64,000 nt of DNA from Omphiscola glabra (GCA_964017045.1 OZ024801.1:30290049-30354048), one strand, 5' to 3'; positions 35,958-47,043 are shown, counted from the stretch's first letter. The notes: generated by a model not told the origin, from the letters alone. Translations and numbers: made by a program.

Positions 35958-37001
35958 GGTAACTTCTTCCTTCACATACACTGACTTAAGAACAATTTCA
36001 AATGGTAACTTCTTCCTTCACATACACTGACTTAAGAACAATTTCAAATGGTAACTTCTTCCTTCACATACACTGACTTAAGAACAATTTCAAATAGTAA
36101 CTTCTTCCTTCACATACACTGACTTAAGAACAATTTCAAATGGTGACTTCTTCCTTCACATACACTGACTTAAGAACAATTTCAAATGGTAACTTCTTCC
36201 TTCACATACACTGACTTAAGAACAATTTCAAATGGTAACTTCTTCCTTCACATACACTGACTTAAGAACAATTTCAAATAGTAACTTCTTCCTTCACATA
36301 CACTGACTTAAGAACAATTTCAAATGGTTACTTCTTCCTTCACATACACTGACTTAAGAACAATTTCAAATGGTAACTTCTTCCTTCACATACACTGACT
36401 TAAGAACAATTTCAAATGGTAACTTCTTCCTTCACATACACTGACTTAAGAACAATTTCAAATGGTAACTTCTTCCTTCACATACACTGACTTAAGAACA
36501 ATTTCAAATGGTAACTTCTTCCTTCACATACACTGACTTAAGAACAATTTCAAATGGTAACTTCTTCCTTCACATACACTGACTTAAGAACAATTTCAAA
36601 TGGTAACTTCTTCCTTCACATACACTGACTTAAGAACAATTTCAAATGGTAACTTCTTCCTTCACATACACTGACTTAAGAACAATTTCAAATGGTAACT
36701 TCTTCCTTCACATACACTGACTTAAGAACAATTTCAAATGGTAACTTCTTCCTTCACATACACTGACTTAAGAACAATTTCAAAAGGTAACTTCTTCCTT
36801 CACATACACTGACTTAAGAACAATTTCAAATGGTAACTTCTTCCTTCACATACACTGACTTAAGAACAATTTCAAATGGTAACTTCTTCCTTCGCATACA
36901 CTGACTTAAGAACAATTTCAAATGGTAACTTCTTCCTTCACATACACTGACTTAAGAACAATTTCAAATGGTAACTTCCTTCACATACACTGACTTAAGA
37001 A

Positions 37002-37791
37002 TAGTGAACTATAATGTTTTTAAGATTACATTACCCTTATAAGACACCAGGCGCATCTGTAATTCTCTATTAATTATTCTGTGCTGAAAATGTTAATACC
37101 ATTTTTGAAAATTATGAACGTCTCTATGGTGACTTAATCGTTTTAGCAGCACGACAATTACGACACTATTCTAAAGTCGTAACTCTGTCATTTTTTTACA
37201 CGACAGACACACTGTGCACGATTAATAACAATAAGAAAAAAAATAACAATAAACTTTCAAAGTATAACAAAATACACTAATTCTCTGAGTTGTGATTGGC
37301 AGATGGCGGGAGCGGTAGACCGGGCTTGTCCGTGTTCAAAGGGATCTCGTGCCAATGAGTCGACATCGCTGGCAAACGCGGTGGGGGCCCCATTGATTGA
37401 TAGATGGGGAGCCCATCAATCTACTGGCGTCTGCTACGCCGTTCGCAAAGACTAAAACAGCCAAATAGAAAAGAAAAGGAAAGAAAGAATAAAAAAAGCA
37501 AGCGGCCATCTTGAAGGTCTCGTCAAATATCTCTCAGCGGTGCTATAGAAAAATTTTAGTGGGTTATCAGGCCATTGTTGTATGGTTGTCGGATGGCCAT
37601 CGACTTGTTGACTAAATACAACAAATGGTTGGTTTGGGAACCACAGGTGTTAAGTGTGTCATTGATGGACGCGTTTGTCAATTAGTTTTGTCTGTAAAAG
37701 GGAGTAGACAGATGGAGGCGATATTTGGAGTTACCTTTCCCGAAGCTAAGGCGCGTGCTGCAGTACACCTTCGTTGAGAGTAAGTGTAAGT
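37002..37791. other. flank of the satellite, no gene recognised
   Basis: AT-rich, then a part with GATTGGCAGATGGCGGGAGC (about 37295) holding an inverted CCAAT and a YY1-like GATGGCGGG, and GGCCATCTTGAAGG (about 37504), another YY1-like word in reverse. A short imperfect palindrome at GATTGATAGATGGG/GCCCATCAATC (37397). No coding sequence seen. Confidence 0.4.
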
Positions 37792-37925
37792 GAACAGTGA
37801 AGACGAGAGTAAAGGGAACAGTGAAGACGAGAGTAAGGGAACAGTGAAGACGAGAGCAAGGGAACAGTGAAGACGAGAGTAAGGGAACAGTGAAGACGAG
37901 AGAAAGGGAACAGTGAAGACGATGG
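37792..37925. repeat. 23-24-bp minisatellite, 6 copies
   Basis: GAACAGTGAAGACGAGAG followed by TAAGG or TAAAGG, six copies. The purine strand is plus. Both-frame minus-strand readings give SLFPYSRLHC-like repeats, which are artefacts. Confidence 0.93.
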
Positions 37926-38096
37926 TGTGTCCTGCCCGTTACACAATTGTAATTTTTATTTTTCCCCCACGCGACACACCGGTGGTGGAGCAATATTTTT
38001 AAACTGATAACGTCTGTGATTTTTTAAAATGAGAATTTTTTTATATTTTGGCGTCATTTGAGTGGAACCTCTGCAGACAAACCGTCGATGAGCTTA

Positions 38097-38417
38097 TACT
38101 CCGACCTGTGGTTATTGGTGACTCCGACCTGTGGTCATTGGTGACTCCGATCTGTGGTCATTGGTGACTCCGACCTGTGGTCATTGGTGACTCCGACCTG
38201 TGGTCATTGGTGACTCCGACCTGTGGTCATTGGTGACTCCGATCTGTGGTCATTGGTGACTCCGACCTGTGGTCATTGGTGACTCCGACCTGTGGTCATT
38301 GGTGACTCTGACCTGTGGTCATTTGTGACTCCGACCTGTGGTCATTAGTGACTCCGACCTATGGTCATTGGTGACTCCGACCTGTGGTCATTGGTGATTC
38401 CAACCTGTGGTTATTGG
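38097..38417. repeat. 23-bp minisatellite, 14 copies
   Basis: GACTCCGACCTGTGGTCATT followed by GGT, fourteen copies with rare changes (GATCTGTGG, ATTTGTGAC, ATTAGTGAC). Confidence 0.96.
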
Positions 38418-38974
38418 GAACACATCACAACGTCACGCGGTTCAAATATTTCACGGTAGGGATGATTCAACACGTCAGCTCACTTCTCTCACAGTGTCCC
38501 GAACAAGTCCATGGACTTTTCTTTGATCATCTCCCCTCGGTGATCATCGCTGTGTGGCTCACTTGAGAGAGTTGTATGGCTAATATACCCCTGGAGAGTA
38601 CGGCGTGTACGGATATGAGCGGCGATGAGGTTCAATAGCTAGTGATGGGGCACTTCAACCAGGTGTCCCCAAACTATTTCTAATACTTACTCCGCACCAC
38701 TTGTGAATTGTTGAACTAAACCCCAAATGTAAAAATGAAGTTAAAAAAAATAAATTGGACTTGAAATATATATTTTTTCAAACTGAATTTCAAATAAAAC
38801 TGAAGAGCTTAGATTTTAGAATATAAATGCGGGATTTATAAGATCAAATACAATCTTAATGAAGAGCTTCGATAGATACATAAATATATATATCATACTT
38901 CAATGACTACTGTGTTCTTAAAATCAGCTTTCCTCAATGTTGAGCAACACTGACTTAAAAAGTACAATCTGGTA
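38418..38974. other. spacer, no gene seen
   Basis: GC-balanced to about 38640, then AT-rich. No recognisable coding or RNA feature. Confidence 0.4.
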
Positions 38975-39179
38975 AAGAGATTCCCAAACTTTTTTCGAGC
39001 AAAGGCGCACTTGCTGCCTACCATGTTTTCCCAAAGGCGCCCTAACAGCATGTCCAATTCTACGATTTGCACTGTGAAATATCGAATGCTATTATGAATC
39101 TTTTAAAACGTCATGGCGCCCCTTTTGAGGGAAGATGAGGCTCCCCGGGTTGCTGCGTGGCACAGTATGGGATAATCTG
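38975..39179. mobile_element. hAT-like MITE with degenerate TSD
   Basis: Starts AAGAGATTCCCAAACTTTTT and ends CACAGTATGGGATAATCTG, whose reverse complement CAGATTATCCCATACTGTG matches the start imperfectly. GCGCACTTGC and GGCGCCC words follow the ends. Flanks are ATCTGGTA (38967-38974) and ATCTAGTT (39180-39187), 6 of 8 identical, consistent with an old 8-bp duplication. The interior is non-coding. Confidence 0.6.
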
Positions 39180-39187
39180 ATCTAGTT

Positions 39188-39867
39188 AAACAAACTCCTC
39201 TCGGCTAACTCGTGTCTACCTTCCCTCGTGTCTACCCAAAAAGAAAATTCAAGATGGAGTGTATGTGTCTTTATTTGTTTGTTTGTTGTTGGTTTTGTTC
39301 TGGTAGTATGTGAAGCGTTACTTATGTTCCAATGATAAAAACATTACTTAATATTTTTTGTTGAAAAGCTAATTGTATCAACTCGTCACGCATCATTAGG
39401 TTTCACAGACTGAACCGTAAACATGTTTTTCGCTCCTCAAAGAACTTTTTTTTTCTTTTTCTAAAGCACATTAACTAAACTTTTTGAAAAACCACGAGGT
39501 CATCCGGTGCAGCACGCCGTGGTTCCCCGTGTTAGAACTCACGTTCGGTGCCTCTTCAATTTTGGTCAGTTCGGAAAAGAACAAAAGCTGGACCACAGTG
39601 TTTTTTGTGCCAAATTCAATTCTATTTCAATGCAAGTTTGCTTATTGCAAAACTGTTTTTCGGTGGGTCAGTGTAATGTCATGGCTTGTCAGTCCATGCA
39701 TGCCATAAAAACTAACCCCCAACAACTTATCTATGTTGTCATTTCCCATCCCAAGGCCAAGACACGGCGTCTTCATTTCGTTTTTCACATTTGATAGAAA
39801 TGACAAATGCGCCGTGCTGTTTTACATATTAAACTATACGCGTTTTGCCTTGTGAGATAATTAACAG
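39188..39867. other. spacer, no gene recognised
   Basis: Mixed sequence with overlapping frames of 74 and 95 codons (39484-39794), cysteine-rich and unmatched to any family I know. Confidence 0.35.
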
Positions 39868-40060
39868 TTAGTATTGTGAAGTAGCGGGCAATACACATGT
39901 TGTCTGGTAATGGACAACACACTGGTAGTCTGGTGAGGCAGTGGACACATACTGTTAGTCTGGTAAAGTAATGGACAACACACAGGTTGTCTGACGAAGT
40001 AGTGGACAACACATCGTTTGACTGGTGACATAGTGGACAACACATCGGTTGTCTGTTGAA
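39868..40060. repeat. about 30-bp degenerate repeat
   Basis: Six diverged copies with GTAGTGGACAACACA and GGTTGTCTGGTGAAG words. Confidence 0.8.
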
Positions 40061-40904
40061 ACCATGGTTTCTTCCCCCACCCCCAACCCGTAAGTATTCT
40101 ATTTAGCCACAAAATTAAAAGTCAGGTGAGCAATGGTCGATACTGGGAATAGTTACCTTGACCTTCAAATCATTAATTCAGCTCCCTGAGTCCGAGTAAA
40201 TTTAATGTGAGTTGTTGATTGTCAAACTGCTCCTTGTGCTCTTAAGTTTGTTTGAACCTCATTGCGTCCGACAGCTTGTTTAAAACAATGGCATCCCTAA
40301 CATTCTTTTCAACTGTGACACACTCTTTCCAATGCGCATGCGTCTTTCACAGCACGTGCAGAATTTTAAAAAAAAACCTTACAACTCAAATCCATTTGAG
40401 CAATCCTAGCTATGGGCACGTTACTCACAGGCAGGCAGCGCTGACCCGAAGGCATGGCAATCAGCCTCATTAACTTAATGACGAAATGTCATGACCATGT
40501 GTCCCTGCTGCCGGGTGGTACGATGTACGAGTGGGGTCGTGGTTTGTGTGGAAGCCGATGAGTATCAGACGGACAGACAGACAGAGAGATACTCTAATTA
40601 AGATCATATTTCCTTGAGTGAGGGGAGTTTGTGTGTGTGCGTGTGTGGGGTGATGCTTTTGTTTATATATTCTCTAAACCAACCTGTAATTTTTGGCTAT
40701 TAGTGTGATGTCGTGTGTCCACACCTATCGGGACATGTCGGTCCAGCTTGTCAACTTCTATCTGAATGGTCTCCACTCCTGACTAAATGACGTGTCCCTC
40801 CAGACCGTAGACCAGGGGTGGGGAAATATTCATTTTAAAATCTTAGATTCGAAAAAATCTCATTACTAGCATATTAATTAATGCTACCTTATCTAATGAC
40901 AGGT
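40061..40904. other. spacer with a possible hAT left end
   Basis: Contains CAGGGGTGGGGAAATATT at 40813, which resembles a hAT terminus; no matching right end found. A GT-rich stretch near 40625-40650. No gene. Confidence 0.4.
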
Positions 40905-41530
40905 TGTGTGTAATCTCTCAAACAAAACTTTTGTTAAACAAATGTATCAATTGTTCTAGCAGAGAAAATGCCACAATATTTTATAAACGTTTATTTTAAC
41001 AAGGGTACCAATTGTTCCAGCAGAGAAAAAGCCACCATATTGTTTTAAAAGTTTATTTTAACAAGGGTACCAATTGTTCCAGCAGAGTAAATGCCACCAT
41101 AATGTTTCACAGCTTTATTTAAACAAGGGTACCGATTGTTCCAGCAGAGAAAAAGCCACCATATTGTTTTAAAAGTTTATTTTAACAAGGGTACCAATTG
41201 TTCCAGCAGAGTAAATGCCACCATAATGTTTCACAGTTTTTTTTAAACAAGGGTACCGATTGTTCCAGCAGAGTAAAGGCCACCATAATGTTTCACAGCT
41301 TTATTTAAACAAGGGTACCAATTGGTCCAGGAGAGAAAAAGCCACCATATTGTTTTTAAACGTTTATTTTAAACAAGGGTAACAATATTCCAGCAGACAA
41401 ATAGCCACTATGTTTCACATCGTTTGTTGAACAAGGGTTATACCAATTGTTCCAGCCACAAAAAAGCCACCATATTGTCTCACAATTTTTTAACTAGGGT
41501 ACAAATTGTCCCAGCAGAGAAACGCCACAG
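40905..41530. repeat. 62-bp minisatellite with two alternating unit types
   Basis: About ten copies; AAGGGTACC begins units at 41001, 41063, 41125, 41187, 41249 and 41311. Type A has AGAGAAAAAGCCACCATATT and GTTTTAAAAGTTTATTTTAAC. Type B has AGAGTAAATGCCACCATAAT and GTTTCACAGCTTTATTTAAAC. The order is roughly A, B, A, B, B, A, and outer copies are degenerate. Confidence 0.93.
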
Positions 41531-42210
41531 TTTTACTTCACCAAAACTTACGTGTATTTCCATTGGTCATAGCCACTGCTTACTCATCAATTATTAAACA
41601 GATGTGAACGTTTTCTTATTCAATAAACCACTCATTTAATTTCTGTATTGAAAAGCTTCATTTCACATTTAAATTTTAATATCCGTATTGAAAATTTTCA
41701 TTTCCGTGTTCAAAAGTTTTATTTCCTCATTGAAAATGTCTATTGTTGCATTAAAAAGTTTATTGACTGTTTGATACTTCAATAGATGTCTGATTACACG
41801 TCCTTTGACAGCACGTAAGACCTTTTGGCCTGTGTAGACTCATGTTCCGATGTTTAAATTTGCTTTTAAAAAAGTATTATTCAGGTCTAAGCAATCGCTA
41901 CATTAACATTATATGATTCCATGCATCTTTGAATAATCCCACATGCATTAACGGTTTTATGTAGGGGTGGGATGTGTGTATGAGACGAAATGAAAGCGTT
42001 CATTCACTAAGAGACTAAGACGTTTGAAAACGTTGATCAATTTCAATAATTGTTCAGTTTAATCTAATACAGTGGTTCTCATAAGTGCTCATGGCTCTGT
42101 CACCCCCGACCACCCCACCAGGAAGCAAAAGTTGTCTTGATCCCGAAATTTCATTACCTCATAGCCAAATCCAAACATCAAGGACAAATAATATCCAACT
42201 GTCACTCGAA
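41531..42210. other. AT-rich spacer with degenerate TTTCATTTCCGTATTG words
   Basis: Words such as TCATTTCCGTGTTCAAAAG recur loosely from 41640 to 41770. CAGTGGTTCTCATAAGTG at 42070 resembles a hAT left end without a partner. No gene recognised. Confidence 0.45.
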
Positions 42211-42480
42211 GACCTCAGTCTCTGACTTGGGCCTCTGACATGAGCCTCTGACTTGAGCCTCTGACTTGAGCCTCTGACTTGAGCCTCTGACTTGAGCCTC
42301 TGACTTGAGCCTCTGACTTGAGCCTCTGACTTGAGCCTCTGACTTGAGCCTCTGACTTGAGCCTCTGACTTGAGCCTCTGACCTCAGCCTCTGACAGCCA
42401 CTGACCTCAGCCTCAGACCTCACCTATATCTCTGACCTCTGCCTCTGATCTATATCTCTGACCTCTGACCTCAGCCTCTG
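42211..42480. repeat. 13-bp minisatellite, degenerate at right
   Basis: About sixteen copies of CCTCTGACTTGAG, uniform from 42240 to 42380 and decaying into CCTCTGACCTCAG variants to the right. Confidence 0.94.
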
Positions 42481-42759
42481 TACTCCTGATGATATAGCCT
42501 CTAGACTCGTGTGTTTTTATGAACATGAACATCCAATTATTTTCTTGCGATGACACTAGTAATCAAAGGATATGTTTCACCAATACGTATGTTGCGGGGT
42601 GTATCTGGTCTTTGGTAAACACTCATTTAACTGACATGTAAACGGGTCTTTACATTTTATAAAGAGAATGTATCATTTTGGTATTGTTCAAACATACTTT
42701 ATGCACATTTCATTGAAGAAATTTCAATTTCCTTATAAATAATTTTTTGTGTCAGGGTA
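42481..42759. other. short AT-rich spacer
   Basis: Nothing recognisable; a short transition between two arrays. Confidence 0.4.
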
Positions 42760-43230
42760 AGTCCAAGGAGAAGTGAAGAGAATTGTGTAAGGAAAATATA
42801 AGGGAGAGGTGAGAAGGGAAAAGGTATTGGGAGAAGTATATGGAGAAAAGTATATGGAGAAAAGTATAGGGAGTAGTATTGGTAGGAGTATATGGAAAAT
42901 AATAGGGAGAAGTGAATGGGGGAATATAAGGAGACGTATAGGAATTACAAAAATTGAAGACAATTAGGGAGAAATTAAATAAGAAGTAAAGGGAGGAGTA
43001 TAGGAATAAGAATAGGGAGAAGTGAATGGATGAATTCAGGAGAATTATAGGGAAAAGTGACTGGAGGAAAAAATGGAGAAGTAATGGAGAATTATAGAGC
43101 GAATTATAGGGAGAATTATAGGGAAACGTATAAGGAGAAGTATAGGGAGAAGTAAAGTTGACTTGTAAGAATAAATGCAGGAATAATTTTAGCGGGAAGT
43201 CTTGGCAGAATTTTAAGGTGCTATTTTGTA
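42760..43230. repeat. degenerate purine-rich repeat
   Basis: AGGGAGAAGTATATGGAGAA-like words recur at irregular 12-24-base spacing and lead into the regular array. Probably an older, eroded part of it. Confidence 0.75.
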
Positions 43231-43620
43231 ATGAGAGGGAGAGGTGTATGGTGACGTATAGGGAGAGGTGTATGGTGACGTATAGGGAGAGGTGTATGGT
43301 GACGTATAGGGAGAGGCATATGGTGACGTATAGGGAGAGGTATATGGTGACGAATAGGGAGAGGTGTATGGTGACGTATAGGAGAAGTATATGGTGACGT
43401 ATAGGGATAGGTATATGGTGACGTATAGGGAGAGGTATATGATGACGAATAGGGAGAGGTATATGGTGACGTATATGGAGAGGTATATGGTGACGTATAG
43501 GCATAGGGAGAGGTATATGGTGACGTAAATAGAGAGGTATATGGTGACGTAAATAGAGAGGTATATGGTGACGTAAATAGAGAGGTATATGGTGACGTGT
43601 ATGGAAATGTATATGGTGGC
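43231..43620. repeat. 24-bp minisatellite
   Basis: About sixteen copies of GGAGAGGTATATGGTGACGT followed by ATAG or AAAT. Early copies have GGTGTATGG, late ones have AAATAGAGAGG. Frames up to 316 codons on the minus strand arise from the stop-free 24-bp period (TSPYTSPY, YVTIYLSL and RHHIPLPI readings in the three phases). Confidence 0.95.
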
Positions 43621-44089
43621 GTAAAGGAGGTCGTGTGGGGAGAGGTGCCAAGAGTAGCAGTGAAATGTTTGGACAGACATTCAACTGTCGAGGTGAAACC
43701 AAGACACGTAACTTGCTGTTCTGAAAGCGCGCCTGGCATTCTCTCCCGCCACTTGGAAACTGTGACGTCTGATTGCTGACATCGTAAACATTTCAAGGAG
43801 TCCAGTTTTAGCCCATTTATCACCGGACTTATATAAATTTATGTTTATATTTATATCTTCCAGCCACGTATTTATTTATCACCGAGATCATATTTGTGTC
43901 TAACAAAACAGAGACGCGACAGCGAGAGAAAAATGCGATTCTTGTTTCGTTAGTGAGATATTTCATTCTAGAATAGAAGGTTAGATGAGATAATTAGGCG
44001 CCATGCTGTGAGATCTTGTGGCCAACAGAGGGTTCTCTAACAAAGTACAAAGTACTGATGATTTAGGGCCCGGGTTTATTAAGCTGTGG
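43621..44089. other. spacer, no gene recognised
   Basis: Mixed sequence with no frame above 60 codons that is not a repeat shadow. Nothing supported. Confidence 0.4.
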
Positions 44090-44200
44090 TCCACGGAAAT
44101 TAACGGTATGGGGTTGGGTAATTAAAAAAAAAATGCATTTACAAAATTTATTCTAAGAAGGGGTCCAAGGCCTTCACCTGACAGACAAAGGGTTCAATGT
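44090..44200. mobile_element. possible hAT remnant
   Basis: TATTAAGCTGTGGTCCACGG at the left and AGGGGTCCAAGGCCTTCACC, then GACAAAGGG, at the right recall hAT-type MITEs in which both ends carry GGTCCACGG-like words. Neither terminus is intact and no target duplication is visible. Confidence 0.3.
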
Positions 44201-44594
44201 AAAGCTGGAAGTCGAACCCTCTTTTAGAAGTTCAGGTTCGGTTCGTTAACAACTTATGTTCGGGTTCGCTTCGGTTTTGTTTGGTAACAGCTCAAGTTCG
44301 GGTTTGGTTTGTTTCGGTACGGTTATATCTATGATGTTATAGCGTTATTTCTTCAAACCGGATATCAGTTTAATAAATCTGGGTTTAAACCGGTTATTTT
44401 CGGGTTTTTACAAATATACAGGCACACGCTTAAACGGACAAAGACAGCGGGCGTTTTATATCCTCTGTCCTCACTGTTCATCTATTGGGGGCACATTGGT
44501 GTTTGTTATTAATCTTGTAGAATCATAATACCAATGACTGAGACGTACTGCCCGCCCTCCCCCCCCCATCCTTCCAACCACGCATCATCTAGGT
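44201..44594. repeat. GGTTCGGGTTCGG cluster A and spacer
   Basis: From about 44230 to 44330, variants of GTTCGGGTTCG occur seven or more times separated by AACAACTTATG and AACAGCTCAAG. Similar words recur at 45200-45408. The remainder is spacer. Confidence 0.55.
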
Positions 44595-44787
44595 CAGCGT
44601 TCCTCCAAATGGTGGTCCACTGATCAGCATCGGCCCGCACGCGCCTTACGTTGCCGGTCCGAACAACATGAATATTTATGGTAAAATTTTAAAAAAAAAT
44701 GAAATAATTAAATCAAGCACAAGTCACTGGTTCATTTAACGAAACTTCATCCACTGGTCCGACGGACTTAAAATTTGGGAACCGCTG
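44595..44787. mobile_element. hAT-like MITE
   Basis: Starts CAGCGTTCCTCCAAATGG and ends AAATTTGGGAACCGCTG, an imperfect inverted repeat of CAGCGGTTCCCAAA type. Internal GGTCCACTGATCAGC at the left and CCACTGGTCCGACGG at the right also mirror each other. Flanks are ATCTAGGT (44587-44594) and ATCTATGA (44788-44795), sharing ATCTA. No coding sequence. Confidence 0.65.
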
Positions 44788-44795
44788 ATCTATGA

Positions 44796-45199
44796 GGTGT
44801 TGTCAACTGTAACCAATTTGATTGATTGATAAATAAATATGCCCATCTCATATTTTTTTAAAGATACCAGGTGCTGACACTCGATGAACAAGAGTCGCCC
44901 GCATAATGTTTATGTTTAATTTGTATTGCATTAATACAGATCAAAACCTGTGTCCCTAACTGGTGGCGGCGGGGAAGAGATGGGTAAATGATCATTTTAA
45001 AAAGAAGATCATTTTGTTTTACGAACGAAAAACAAAAAACTCGTTAAGCAATAGTTTTTTTTTTAGTTTTTCTAGTTTTTCATTAAAATATAGACTAAGC
45101 ATTTATGACGTAAGTTGTGATGTGCCACATTAGAATATCATTGTCGGATCTTTTAAGTATGAGATGGGTTTATTTTGGATTAGCTCGTACTCAGCGACG
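44796..45199. other. spacer, no gene seen
   Basis: AT-rich, nothing recognisable. Confidence 0.4.
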
Positions 45200-45408
45200 T
45201 TGAAGATCGGGTTCGGTCGTCCGCAGGGTTCGGGTTCGGTCGCCAGCAGAGTTCGGGTTCGGTCGTTTAAGACATCAAAACGCTTTGAGCATGCTAGAAT
45301 ATCATGGATACAAGCGCTATGCAAGTAATCAATCATCACTTTTATTGTTCGGGTTCGATTCGGATCTTTCGTCTGCAGGGTTCGGGTTCGGTGTGTTCGG
45401 GTTTAAAT
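45200..45408. repeat. GGGTTCGGGTTCGGT cluster B
   Basis: Three copies of a roughly 25-29-bp unit with GTTCGGGTTCGGTCG and CAGCAG/CCGCAG (45207-45262), then two more at 45346-45408. Same word and same strand as cluster A, 900 bases away. Not telomeric (no TTAGGG). Confidence 0.7.
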
Positions 45409-45552
45409 AAGTATCCCTGCTTAAATGGTCGGCTTTTTCTTGCCAATGTCACCAATGTTTTTTATTTTATGAATGAAAAGAAACTAATCTTGGCTACTGA
45501 TCAAAATGTCCAGTCTTTACTTTGAAACATTAATTAGGTAGAAGCATTCATG

Positions 45553-45634
45553 CAGTGGCGTAGGCCGGATATGCCGCCCCTCCAAATAAAGAAAAAAGTA
45601 CCGCCCCCTCGGCGCCCACCTTGCTACGCCACTG
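45553..45634. mobile_element. 82-bp MITE with 11-bp perfect inverted ends
   Basis: CAGTGGCGTAG at the left and CTACGCCACTG at the right are perfect inverted repeats. Inside are CCGCCCCTCC and CGCCCCCTCGGCGCCCACC. Terminal sequence is close to the 23197-23393 element (CAG-N-G-N-CGTAGC). I see no target duplication: flanks are CATTCATG and CCCGTACA. Confidence 0.75.
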
Positions 45635-47043
45635 CCCGTACATGGGACATACATCGCAGCGTCATTTGGCCTTTAAAAAAAAAGTAATGTCCAATTAAAA
45701 ATGCAAAATTAAAAATCTACGTATAAATATATTTCTTTAAGCTTCTTAATTTTGACCATCTTCCCCACCCTCCTCTCCTCATCCCCAATTAAATTTAAAG
45801 GCAATTACGTGTTTAGGGAGTCACTGACTGAAATTGGACTCTTAAATTGTGTAACGCTGAACAGTCTTGTTTGTGGTAATCATGTCCTCCAATAAACTAC
45901 AACACATCGTCTCCCTCTGTGCTAATGGAGTAGAAATTGATGAGCAGCAAGGCTCTATGCTCGACTTCTTGAGTGAGAAGTGAGGCAGGCGCTAGACAAC
46001 AAATTAAGATAAGTAACACACAAAATGGCTGGAGAACTCCCCGAGTGATCTATGAACAAGGGGGGCAACAGAGTATCACGGTGATGTCTGCCGGGCCAGC
46101 ACGTTCCCTGCTTGGAGTCGTCAGAATGACATGCGAAGACGGATCGGAGATTGTCTGTACGTTTGGCCTATCTCTCCACCCCACCCCTCACCCAAACGTA
46201 ACTCACGTTTGCAGTGACCCGCGAATCGCCTCGCGATAGATAGCCTACTAAAGAATTAACTGCCTGAGACGAGAAGTGCCATAGTGACCCGGGGAGTAGT
46301 AACATGTAGCTAGGTAGCAAAAGTAACCACTGTGTTAGAAGACATCAGTAACTGCAGTACGACAAAGATAGTTCACTATATTATCCATGTGTTACAATAA
46401 TAGCGGCTATGCGTACCCGGGTCCCTTTAGACTAAATCCCATTCCAATGTCATTTGCGGTGGTTTATTTTAGTTAAACTGAAGAAGTAAGTTTACAAAGA
46501 TGTAGTCCATTCAATTTTCTTTCATTTGATACCTCATTTTGTCTTACAAACCCAACAATAATATTTTTAATAGTTTTTTAATCCCAACCTCTCACGTCTG
46601 GTGCCCGGGTTCGAAGAGTCGCAGCCTATTAATTATGCTTCACCAGATGGTGTATTTTTACCCCAAAAGATGTAACATTTAAACAAATGAAAAGAAAGAA
46701 GATGTAAATAAACACAGAAACGGGGTACGCCACTGGACATTAAAATGTGATAACTTCTAAAATATCGGAACAGACCGTAAAAATTCCTCCTATCTAACTC
46801 GAAGCACCATCCGCCTATGACACCTCCAGTCCCAGGGGCGTTTATAGAGACGGGGTTCGAGACAATAAAAATCCGTCAGCAGTTGTACAGAAAACTAATC
46901 GTCGTGTATGACAGGGGCGGCGGCGCCGTGATTTAAAATGCTTTCGGGTGCTCGGGAAAGATAATCCAAATTAGCATCGGCTCCCGAGTTGTGGTCGGTG
47001 TTGTTAAAAAAAAAGTGAAATGCCTCGCTTTTGTTGGGCCAAC
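45635..47043. other. spacer, fragments of hAT-type ends only
   Basis: GGGTACGCCACTGG at about 46724 looks like the right end of another CAGTGGCGTA element, and CAGGGGCGTTTATAG at 46837 like a left end, but neither has a partner. GCCCGGGTTCGAAGAG (46602) is B-box-like without an A box. No gene recognised. Confidence 0.4.

Larger units (their letters stand above)
27667..37001. repeat. 46-bp satellite array, about 203 copies
   Basis: One monomer of exactly 46 bp containing GGTAACTTCTTCCTTCAC, ATACACTGACTTAAG and AACAATTTCAAAT. The phase word AATGG starts at 27675 and, 202 units later, at 36967, so there is no net length change over 9.2 kb. The last unit is 3 bases short (CTTCCTTC). Variation is confined to a few sites: GGTAAC/GGTGAC, AATGG/AACGG/AATAG/AAAGG, CATACA/CACACA, TTAAGAAC/TTAACAAC, rare GGTAAATTC, GGTAAGTTC and TTCTTTC. 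CTTAAG is a palindromic site in nearly every unit. Stops in all frames exclude coding. A homogenised satellite; function unknown. Confidence 0.99.

Noticed and set aside
27667..37001. CRISPR array
   Set aside because: The 46-bp units are contiguous with no unique spacers, there are no cas genes, and the window is eukaryotic in character.
42752..43823. Repeat proteins of 155-316 residues, minus strand
   Set aside because: All phases of the 24-bp array are open; the peptides are phase shadows of one DNA unit.
45200..45408. Interstitial telomere repeats
   Set aside because: The units are GGGTTCGGGTTCGG-like and contain no run of TTAGGG or another known telomere unit.
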